From an uncultured Methylococcaceae bacterium (GTDB lineage Bacteria; Pseudomonadota; Gammaproteobacteria; Methylococcales; Methylococcaceae): a stretch of DNA of 32,544 bases. The stretch is from NCBI GenBank assembly GCA_903934875.1, contig CAIZPP010000311.1:1-32544 (forward strand). Direction: 5' to 3'. This document shows positions 23,766-30,159 of the stretch, piece after piece. Within the stretch, counting starts at the first letter, position 1. Each line of letters begins with the position of its first letter. The position numbers and the translations under genes were made by a program. Below the pieces are notes generated by a model, which saw only the letters and a list, made by a program, of their open reading frames with translations, was not told the origin of the DNA and ran no database searches.

Positions 23766-24992
23766 TTAATCTTGGTCGCGCAAATGGCGATGGGTCAACC
23801 AACCCATTGTAACCGATACGAATAGCCCAAACACAGCCACGATGGTGCTAACCGCAAATTCAGCCTGGACCATCAGCGCATAGGCACCGAGCATCAGCAG
23901 GATGCAGAGGTTCTCGTTGAAATTTTGCAACGCTATCGAATGTCCCGATCCCATGATTTGATGGCCACGGTATTGCAGCAATGCGTTCATGGGAATCAGG
24001 AAGCTACCGGCCAAAGCGCCAATGAGAATCAACATAGCCACCGCCGGACGCCAGTCGCTTACCCATATCATGCCAATGACAACCAGCCCCATCGCTATTC
24101 CTATAGGCAAAACCCTGACCGCATGATTGAGCGGCACGGCCTTGGCCGCCACCACGGCACCGATGGCAATGCCGGCCGCCACCACGCCGGTCAACTGGGT
24201 GGCTTGCTCCATGTTGAGCTGCAACGCCGAGCTTGCCCAAGCGAGGATAATAAAGCGCAGTGTCGTGCCCGCACCCCAAAAAAGCGAAGTGACGGCCAGT
24301 GACACTTGGCCTAGCGGGTCTTGCCATAGCAGCCGGAAACAACGCCAGAAATCAGTCAGCAAGTAGTGTAAGTTGCGACCCTTGGGTTGGTTTTCAATCG
24401 GTAAAGTGGGAATGTACAAATTGAACAGGGCCGCCACCACATAAAAGCCAAGGATGACGAGGATTGCAAATTCAGCGGCGGTGTCCACGCCGACGCTGTT
24501 CTGTAGCCAACCCGATTGTTGGGCAAGTTGTTCCCCAATGTGCGGGCCGATCAACATGCCCCCGCAAATAGCACCTAGGATGACCGCCGCAACGGTCAAG
24601 CCTTCCATCCAGCCATTCCCCCATACCAACTTATCGGTAGGCAAGTATTCGGTCAAAATGCCGTATTTCGCGGGTGAATATAAAGCCGCGCCTATGCCGA
24701 CAAAACCATAAGCGAGCAGCGGATGCAGCCCCACCAGCATCGCCGCACAGCCTACGACTTTCACCAAGTTGCTGACGAACAGCACTTGCCCCTTGGGCAA
24801 GGCATCGGAAAAAGGGCCGACAAAGGGCGCGAGTGCGATAAAGGCAAAAACGAAGAATTGTTGCAGCACCGGAATTTCCCAAGAAGGCGCATCCAGCGTG
24901 TTCAGCAATGCAATGGCGGCAAACAGCAGCGCGTTGTCCCCCAAAGACGAAAAGAATTGCGCGGCTAAAATGGTGTAAAAGCCGCGACTCAT
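23766..24992 (-). CDS. lplT: LplT-like lysophospholipid transporter (MFS)
   Basis: A 408-residue membrane protein with about 12 hydrophobic segments and no signal peptide. The N-terminus FYTILAAQFFSSLGDNALLF, then APFVGPFSDALPKGQVLFVS, GIGAALYSPAKYGILTEYLP, LFWGAGTTLRFIILAW and IPMNALLQYRGHQIMGSGHS, closely follow E. coli LplT, which flips lysophosphatidylethanolamine inward for reacylation. No aas acyltransferase gene is adjacent. Instead the gene overlaps the upstream PlcP-like gene by four bases (ATGA), suggesting a joint role in phospholipid turnover. The substrate is inferred from the family. Confidence 0.88.
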   Translation of the reverse strand: MSRGFYTILAAQFFSSLGDNALLFAAIALLNTLDAPSWEIPVLQQFFVFAFIALAPFVGPFSDALPKGQVLFVSNLVKVVGCAAMLVGLHPLLAYGFVGIGAALYSPAKYGILTEYLPTDKLVWGNGWMEGLTVAAVILGAICGGMLIGPHIGEQLAQQSGWLQNSVGVDTAAEFAILVILGFYVVAALFNLYIPTLPIENQPKGRNLHYLLTDFWRCFRLLWQDPLGQVSLAVTSLFWGAGTTLRFIILAWASSALQLNMEQATQLTGVVAAGIAIGAVVAAKAVPLNHAVRVLPIGIAMGLVVIGMIWVSDWRPAVAMLILIGALAGSFLIPMNALLQYRGHQIMGSGHSIALQNFNENLCILLMLGAYALMVQAEFAVSTIVAVFGLFVSVTMGWLTHRHLRDQD

Positions 24993-25777
24993 AGTGCTTC
25001 AAGCGGAGCCGCATCATCCTCGAAGGCTTTCGATTCTTTCTTCTGCCAGCGCACCAGTTCCAGCTTGCCGTCTTCATGCTCCACAATCGCGCTGCAACTT
25101 TCGACAAAATCCCCGGTGTTGACATATAAAAAACCGTTGATGTCCTTGATTTCGGCATGGTGTATGTGGCCGCAGATGACACCGTCCAGTTGCCCATCCT
25201 TTAAAGTGTCCACAATACTTTCTTCATAGTCGGAAATGAACTGGACGGCATTTTTGACCTTAAATTTGACAAAGGCAGCGAGGGAAAATTGCGACTGTAT
25301 TCCGAACAAGCGCCTTACCATGCGGAGCAAGCGATTGAAGTCGAGCAATAAGTCATAGCCCTTGCTGCCTAGCTTGGCTATCCATTTGTGGTAGCGGGCA
25401 ATCGTGTCATACTCGTCGCCGTGGACAATCAGAAACCTCGAGCCCGCAAGCGTCGTATGGATATCCCGGTTTTTGACGAGTATGTCGCCGAACACATAAT
25501 TGTCGTAATCCCTGATGTTTTCGTCATGGTTGCCAGGGATGTAGATCACCTGGGTTCCATGCCTGGCCTTGCGCAGAATCTTTTGAATGATGGTGTTATG
25601 GTCCCTAGGCCAATACACTTTTTTGGAAAGTGACCAAAAGTCGATGATATCACCGACTAAATAGAGCTTTTCACTGTCGTTGTGTTTGAGAAAATCCAGC
25701 AACACATCGGCTTGGCATTGGGTAGAGCCGATGTGCAAATCGGATATCCAGATTGTTCGATAATTATTGCTTTTCAT
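24989..25777 (-). CDS. PlcP/LpxH-type metallophosphoesterase
   Basis: A 262-residue calcineurin-like phosphoesterase of the group usually labelled UDP-2,3-diacylglucosamine diphosphatase. Metal-binding motifs are complete: DLHIG (D13, H15), GDIIDFW (D43), GNHDE (N83, H84), HGDEYD (H119) and GHIHHAE (H204, H206). Features such as CQADVLLDFLKH, YWPRDHN, KFKVKNAVQFISDYEE and VNTGDFVESCSAIVEH resemble PlcP, the phospholipase C-like enzyme of phosphate-starvation lipid remodelling, more than true LpxH. It would release diacylglycerol from phospholipids. It is coupled to the lplT-like gene. MITE-1 end sequence starts two bases upstream of its ATG, so no standard ribosome-binding site is seen. A real LpxH role remains possible. 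Confidence 0.82.
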   Translation of the reverse strand: MKSNNYRTIWISDLHIGSTQCQADVLLDFLKHNDSEKLYLVGDIIDFWSLSKKVYWPRDHNTIIQKILRKARHGTQVIYIPGNHDENIRDYDNYVFGDILVKNRDIHTTLAGSRFLIVHGDEYDTIARYHKWIAKLGSKGYDLLLDFNRLLRMVRRLFGIQSQFSLAAFVKFKVKNAVQFISDYEESIVDTLKDGQLDGVICGHIHHAEIKDINGFLYVNTGDFVESCSAIVEHEDGKLELVRWQKKESKAFEDDAAPLEAL

Positions 25778-25778
25778 C

Positions 25779-25924
25779 TACAGCAGCATTTTTAACATCA
25801 AATACAGCGTTTTCAACATCAAAGAGTTACTTGGTAGTGGGTATGATAGCGGAGGTTATTCGGTTTACCTGAAGGGTTAACTGAATATCAGATTTAGGTA
25901 TATTATGGAGATGAAAACGCTGTA
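25779..25924. mobile_element. MITE-1 copy D plus a solo end, upstream of the PlcP-like gene
   Basis: The full element is 25803-25924 (122 bases, TACAGCGTTTTCAACATC...GATGAAAACGCTGTA). It is preceded by an extra 24-base copy of its left end at 25779-25802. It is almost identical to copy C at 22568-22690 but reversed, so the two form inverted repeats around the PlcP-like, lplT-like and Nudix genes. Confidence 0.8.
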
Positions 25925-26203
25925 CATAAAGATATTCACCTGTTTCACATACCCTTTTCATAAATGTATGCCAACCAATCGTTTAAACGCATATAATAAT
26001 GCACTCATGGGCTTCCCTCAACGCGGTAAGGATTTGGTCACAAGCAACAAGGAAGTTGTTTTCGGCCATATCCTAAGGTGCAATAGGCGAGCCGTAGCTC
26101 TGGCAACACGAAAACGCTTTATGCGTGTTTCCGCAACGGTGTGGGATATCCCACAGCTTGTTTACGATCATAAACAAGGCAGATGAAAATTGTGTTACAT
26201 CAG
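25925..26203. other. Non-coding spacer with palindromes
   Basis: No convincing gene in 279 bases. GTGGGATATCCCAC near 26141-26154 is a perfect palindrome, and CTTGTTTACGATCATAAACAAG near 26157-26178 is a hairpin. Together they may form a terminator for the tautomerase gene that ends at 26204 on the minus strand. An open plus-strand frame through here lacks a ribosome-binding site and family resemblance. Confidence 0.4.
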
Positions 26204-26548
26204 TTAAAAAGTCGAACCGTTCCAACCCCAAAAGCTACCTTTCACGTCAGTGAACTCAATATAAATGCGTGACGGTAACACGCCCAAAGCGTCTTGCAAC
26301 AAAGAAGTCAAGGATTGTGACAGGTTTTTGGTCTGCCCTAGGGGTAAGCCTATGCTTTTCAACTCCAGATAAGCTGCCGGTTCGTCCGTTCCGCCAAACA
26401 GCATTGTAGGATTTGCCGTCAATTCAACCAGTACATAACGCTCCGGCTTGCCCAAGTCACACGCCAACTGCTTCGAGGCGGCTGCCAGCAGCGCTTTGGA
26501 TTGTTCCGGGGCTATGGTTTGATTGGTCTGGATTTTTAGGTAGGGCAT
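26204..26548 (-). CDS. MIF/tautomerase-superfamily protein
   Basis: A 114-residue protein of the macrophage migration inhibitory factor-like tautomerase superfamily. The catalytic amino-terminal proline follows the initiator methionine (MPYLKIQTN). LGKPERYVLVEL, the GGTDEPAAYLELKSIG strand and PSRIYIEFTDVKGSFWGWNG match MIF-type chains in order and length. The ATG at 26548 is chosen for the required N-terminal proline and the GGGAG upstream; the open frame extends further without support. Bacterial members probably tautomerise phenylpyruvate-like compounds; the physiological role is unknown. The coiled-coil nuclease-like gene ends 38 bases upstream on the same strand. Confidence 0.85.
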   Translation of the reverse strand: MPYLKIQTNQTIAPEQSKALLAAASKQLACDLGKPERYVLVELTANPTMLFGGTDEPAAYLELKSIGLPLGQTKNLSQSLTSLLQDALGVLPSRIYIEFTDVKGSFWGWNGSTF

Positions 26549-26586
26549 TGGGTTTCTCCCGTAAAGTTGTACAAAGCAAGCCTTAT

Positions 26587-27147
26587 TTACCAAATCCCCG
26601 GCTGGAAATCCATATCATTACGGATCGTCACGGTATCGCCGCTTTGGCCTAGCACAAACAAACCCTGCCGGTAGGCAAAGCGGGCGGATTCTTCCGCGAC
26701 AACCATGCCCGCCACCGCACCCATCACCCGGAACCCGGCATATTGCGGGAATAGCGTCTTGAAGCGCTCAAGTCGTCTTACATGCTCTTTGACATCATCC
26801 ACCTTCAGTTCGCTTTTGACCTCGACCAGCACCGCTTCCAAACTGTTGACCACGAGCAGGTCAATTTCCATTGCGTCGCCGTCGCGTTCGGCGTAAGCAC
26901 CGCGAAACACCTGATGCACTGCAATGCCTCGCTGTTGAAACAGCTTCACGACCGCAGGCCGCACCATTTCTTCGACAAACTCGCCCAAACGGTTGCCCAA
27001 GCGGCCTATGGCCGTGGTCACTTCTTTCAACTTGCGGTCGGTTTCTTGCATTCTTCTGTCGGTTTCCTGCATCCTGCGGTCAGTTTCTTCTGAACTAATG
27101 GCAAGTTTGCGCAGGATTTCCCAGATTTCTTCTTGTGCGGCTGACAT
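26587..27147 (-). CDS. Coiled-coil protein with PD-(D/E)XK-like domain (DUF3782-type)
   Basis: A 186-residue protein. An N-terminal coiled coil contains three tandem copies of a seven-residue unit (ETDRRMQ, ETDRRMQ, ETDRKLK), encoded by 21-base repeats. The C-terminal domain has GEFVEEMVRPAVVKLFQQRG, then EIDLLVVNSLEAVLVEVKSEL, which fits the E-x-K and D positions of a PD-(D/E)XK nuclease-like fold, as in DUF3782 proteins. The ATG at 27147 has AGGAG upstream; the longer frame runs into a MITE and is not supported. Biological role unknown. Confidence 0.75.
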   Translation of the reverse strand: MSAAQEEIWEILRKLAISSEETDRRMQETDRRMQETDRKLKEVTTAIGRLGNRLGEFVEEMVRPAVVKLFQQRGIAVHQVFRGAYAERDGDAMEIDLLVVNSLEAVLVEVKSELKVDDVKEHVRRLERFKTLFPQYAGFRVMGAVAGMVVAEESARFAYRQGLFVLGQSGDTVTIRNDMDFQPGIW

Positions 27148-27159
27148 GTTGGCGGCTCC

Positions 27160-27387
27160 TATAGCGTTCTTAACTGATGTTACGCATGGAGTGGCAAAGC
27201 CTGCTTTGCCTGTCAAGGCAGGCCTTGACACTCCAAAACGAATCGCCTCAGGTCAGCAATCCTTTGCCGATAACAGCGCAGGGGCCTTTGCGTAACATCA
27301 GTTCTTAATATCAGATAGTTACTTGTTAGGTTATATCATTTTGCCAAGCAAACACAATTGCTGGCTTGATTGCGTGTGTTTATTATC
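27160..27387. mobile_element. MITE-1 copy E, split by MITE-2
   Basis: The left end TATAGCGTTCTTAA at 27160-27173 resumes at 27302 after the MITE-2 insertion. It continues through GTTACTTGTTAGG and TATATCATTTTGC to about 27387, aligning with the intact copy at 32314-32434. The right terminus is lost. The left edge is 13 bases upstream of the DUF3782-type start. Confidence 0.65.
27174..27301. mobile_element. MITE-2 copy 2 (128 bp) inserted in MITE-1
   Basis: CTGATGTTACGCA and TGCGTAACATCAG form perfect 13-base ends. TTCTTAA lies on both sides (27167-27173 and 27302-27308), a 7-bp target duplication. The interior differs from copies 1 and 3: it has a GGAGTGGCAAAGCC hairpin with GGCAGGCCTTGACACTCC, and GCAATCC-rich sequence. 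Confidence 0.85.
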
Positions 27388-27487
27388 GTTCGGGGCAGTA
27401 TACCTGAACCTCTGCCATAGAGGACTGCGTCAATGTTATGCTATAAGCCTATGATACGCCCTTAACCCATACATGGAGCCGCCACGC

Positions 27488-28492
27488 ATGGCCGACCCGC
27501 CAAGCCAACCGCATTTTGACGTATTCCTGTCCCACAACAGCAAAGACAAAGCCGCCGTCATCGCGCTGGCCCGGCGGCTACAAGCGAGCGGGGTCACCGT
27601 GTGGCTGGATGCCTGGGAGCTGCGCCCCGGCCATCCTTGGCAGGAGGCGTTGGAAAAAACCATCAAAACCATAGGCTCGGCTGCTGTTTTGGTGGGCAAA
27701 GATGGCTTAGGTCCATGGGAGGACGTGGAAATGCGCGCTTTGCTGAATCAATTCGTCAAACGCAAACTGCCGGTGATTCCGGTGTTGCTGCCCGATTGCC
27801 CAAAACAACCCGATTTGCCTTTGTTGTTGCACGAGTTTACTTGGGTGGATTGCCGGGATGGCGGGGAGGAGGAAGGATTTTCCCGCTTGGTTTGGGGCAT
27901 CACTGGCGTGAAGCCTGCGACAACCCTTGCTGCGGATTTGGATACAAGGACGACGGGTTTCAACGCTCTGCTTGCCTATGATGAACCAACGGTAGTCCAG
28001 CCTCGGGATTCTGATAAACTGGAAGAAAACCAGACCAGCAAGGCAAGCGTTCATTCCGCCCCTGCGAGCGCGGGAGTCCCGCCCGCCACAATTGCGGACA
28101 AGATGGCCGCGCTCCCAGCAACTGGCGTCGGGAATGAACCGTTGTCTAGCGAGAGGGCTGATTCCGGGCAAGCTGTTACGGTTAAAGCAAATGAATCCAC
28201 CAAAGAAATCGTCCACGAAAAACACGAAATACACGAAAATAAACAATCTGGGAATCGTGTTGTGCGGTTTTTCGCGTCCTTCGTGCCTAGAAATCGCCTC
28301 GTGGTCGCCCTATTGGCACTGGCCCTATTGGCACTGGGTATCGTCATCTGGCAGCTTCTACAGCCAGAGGCAACAAAGCCAGCAGGCTTGAATACTACCG
28401 CGCAGAGTTCAGAACACAAGGCAACCGCAACGGATACCAACCCATTTGCGAATGTTGTAGCCAAAAAGGTCGTATCCCAGCCAGGGTCGTAG
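27488..28492 (+). CDS. TIR-domain membrane protein
   Basis: A 334-residue protein. The N-terminal TIR domain (about residues 9-145) begins FDVFLSHNSKD and has WLDAWELRPGHPW with E44 at the position of the NADase catalytic glutamate, so NAD-consuming activity is possible. A low-complexity linker of about 120 residues follows, then one membrane segment (271-291, LVVALLALALLALGIVIWQL) and a short tail. The ATG at 27488 is chosen because GGAG ends nine bases upstream; ATG 27473 is an alternative. The linker contains a 57-base dispersed palindrome in frame (28062-28118) and a CACGAAA-rich repeat (28207-28240), so it has grown by repeat insertion. Bacterial TIR proteins often act in phage defence; no partner gene is recognised beside it. 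Confidence 0.82.
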   Translation: MADPPSQPHFDVFLSHNSKDKAAVIALARRLQASGVTVWLDAWELRPGHPWQEALEKTIKTIGSAAVLVGKDGLGPWEDVEMRALLNQFVKRKLPVIPVLLPDCPKQPDLPLLLHEFTWVDCRDGGEEEGFSRLVWGITGVKPATTLAADLDTRTTGFNALLAYDEPTVVQPRDSDKLEENQTSKASVHSAPASAGVPPATIADKMAALPATGVGNEPLSSERADSGQAVTVKANESTKEIVHEKHEIHENKQSGNRVVRFFASFVPRNRLVVALLALALLALGIVIWQLLQPEATKPAGLNTTAQSSEHKATATDTNPFANVVAKKVVSQPGS

Positions 28493-28905
28493 GATGTGCT
28501 GAGCTTGCGAAGCGCATCAATCGCGATGGGGCTACGCGAACTGTAGCCCCAAGCCCATTACATAACGTTCAGGCCGGGATTACAAATCCCGTCCCGCGAG
28601 AGGATAGTCGATGTGCACGGCTTCGTCGCCAAATGCATCCAGTCACCGGGACGCGAATCCTCAAGCTTACGATAGCTTGCCGTAACCCGTAGTTTGCCAT
28701 CCCCTTCGACAAGCTCAGGACAGGCTTGGACGCTGGATTCCGGCATCCTTGACCGGAATGACGGGCTATTTCTCACGCCTTGGCTCAAAATGAGAATTGC
28801 TGTGAGATTAAGTGGCGGGCGGTAACGGCTATGGTAGATGCGCTGGTCGGCGAAACCGTGCAACGCCGGGTGGGTTTGTAAACCAAAAACGGAAGTTTTT
28901 CTGAG
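28493..28905. other. Repeat-filled spacer between TIR and restriction genes
   Basis: There is no gene in 413 bases. It holds a GGGGCTACGCGAACTGTAGCCCC hairpin near 28538-28560, a GGGATTACAAATCCC hairpin near 28575-28590, and the widespread CTTCGACAAGCTCAGGACAGG-type repeat near 28704-28724. It also holds a GGATTCCGGCATCC...GGAATGACGG repeat near 28732-28765, related to the units at 76 and 22919. Confidence 0.5.
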
Positions 28906-29026
28906 TACAGCGTTTTCATGTTTAAAAACTAACTAAAAATGAATATTCAAACGATCTCTGATTGAAAAAATACCTAGCACAAACATACGCCCTATCAAGT
29001 AATTGTTAGATATTGAAAACGCTGTA
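28906..29026. mobile_element. MITE-1 copy F, abutting the restriction gene stop
   Basis: A 121-base element from TACAGCGTTTTCATG to GATATTGAAAACGCTGTA. Its last base (29026) is next to the stop codon of the endonuclease gene (29027-29029). The interior is AT-rich and diverged from copies C and D. Confidence 0.8.
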
Positions 29027-29890
29027 TTAAACTGCCAAATCCAGCGGCAAGTCGGAGATGTCCTTTAGCCGTTTGCCGTCCACCATCACCGCCAGCATGT
29101 CGGCGGCATCGGCCATGTTCAAATCTTGCAGGGATTGTTGCAACTCATACAACGCAAAATGGTAGACGCAATCAATGTCGCCGGTGCCCAGCGCAATCGA
29201 GGCGAGGCGGGAGGGGGTGGGTTCCGCCGTCACCACCATGATATGGGGCAGGTGGCCTTTGCGGTTGCGGATCAGGTTCAAGGCTTCGGAGCGGGCGTTT
29301 TGGGCGCGGTCGCTGCGTATGGTCCATTTGCAGGAAATGCTGGCATGGAGCAGCGGCCCGCCGCCGGTGGCGCTGCGCAAGCTGGCTTGGCGCGACACTA
29401 GCCCATCGACCAAGTGGGCGCTGGCGTTGATGGACTCATCCGTTTCGGTATGGCGGACGACGACCACATCGGGTGTGATGGTGTAGTCGCTGCCCAAGGC
29501 GGCGGCCAAAGCCGGGTTGGCCCTGGCCGCTTCGTCCAAGGCGACGAGATGGGCGAATTGTTCGTATTTGGCAATTTCCAGACGGTTGCGCCCGGTCACT
29601 TGATGCACATCCCAAAGCCCAGGTCGCAGATGGGCCAGCTTGCAGAAGGTGCTGCGGACGAAAGCCGCGCAGGCATCCTCGAAGCGGTTGCCCGAGGTTT
29701 GCCCGGCCAGCCGTTCGGCCTGGGTTTCGGCCTCCAACATGCGGGCAATGCCCGCCGCTATCGCCACGCTGCCCCGGTTGTCTTTGTCGGCGTTGCTGGC
29801 GACCCCGGCGGCGTTAAGGGTCAACACCGTTTCCAGCAATTCCTTATGGAAAGCTTGGCGGGCTAGGGTAAATTCAGTTACAGTCGTCAC
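29027..29890 (-). CDS. Type II restriction endonuclease, NgoMIV-like (predicted GCCGGC)
   Basis: A 287-residue protein matching NgoMIV of Neisseria over its whole length as I recall that sequence. Active-site residues sit one position later than in NgoMIV: E71, D141, S186-C-K188 and E202. The recognition residues also match: D35, Q64, and R192/D194/R195 in TIRSDRAQN. The C-terminus KRLKDISDLPLDLAV is very conserved. It should cut GCCGGC as a tetramer. It starts with GTG at 29890, directly against a MITE-1 end, with no visible ribosome-binding site, and stops directly against another MITE-1. The cognate methyltransferase gene lies upstream on the same strand. Confidence 0.93.
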   Translation of the reverse strand: MTTVTEFTLARQAFHKELLETVLTLNAAGVASNADKDNRGSVAIAAGIARMLEAETQAERLAGQTSGNRFEDACAAFVRSTFCKLAHLRPGLWDVHQVTGRNRLEIAKYEQFAHLVALDEAARANPALAAALGSDYTITPDVVVVRHTETDESINASAHLVDGLVSRQASLRSATGGGPLLHASISCKWTIRSDRAQNARSEALNLIRNRKGHLPHIMVVTAEPTPSRLASIALGTGDIDCVYHFALYELQQSLQDLNMADAADMLAVMVDGKRLKDISDLPLDLAV

Positions 29891-30159
29891 TACAGCGTTT
29901 TCATCTTAACTGATGTTACGCAGTCATCGCTAGAGGATGACAACTTGTGGAGTGCGGCGACTCGTCGCCGCTGGACGCAAAAGGCGGCGACGAGTCGCCG
30001 CACTCCACAACATCCGGGCTACAGCCTACACGGTTGCGTAACATCATATTTTAACGAATAAAAATAATAAAGGACGTTCAATCAAATCATCCTGTGTGTA
30101 AAGTGCTTGGCAAAATAATATAACCAAAGGAGTAATCATTTGATGTTAAAAACGCTGTA
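29891..30159. mobile_element. MITE-1 copy G, split by MITE-2
   Basis: The left end TACAGCGTTTTCATCTTAA is at 29891-29909 and the right end TTTGATGTTAAAAACGCTGTA at 30139-30159. Removing the nested MITE-2 and one duplication leaves about 124 bases, the normal MITE-1 size. It fills the gap between the methyltransferase and endonuclease genes and supplies the last codons of the former. Confidence 0.8.
29910..30047. mobile_element. MITE-2 copy 3, nested in MITE-1
   Basis: Nearly identical to the copy at 23621-23758, including the perfect 26-base stem, with ends CTGATGTTACGCA and TGCGTAACATCAT. The flanks ATCTTAA (29903-29909) and ATTTTAA (30048-30054) are a 7-bp target duplication with one change. 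It lies between the two restriction-modification genes. Confidence 0.85.

Noticed and set aside
25905..26186. Open frame of 93 codons beginning in the MITE-1 end
   Set aside because: Start codon lies in the MITE, no ribosome-binding site, interior contains hairpins and no family resemblance.
28558..28863. Minus-strand frame containing ACPELVEGDG
   Set aside because: This peptide is the translation of a widespread dispersed DNA repeat and marks spurious genes.
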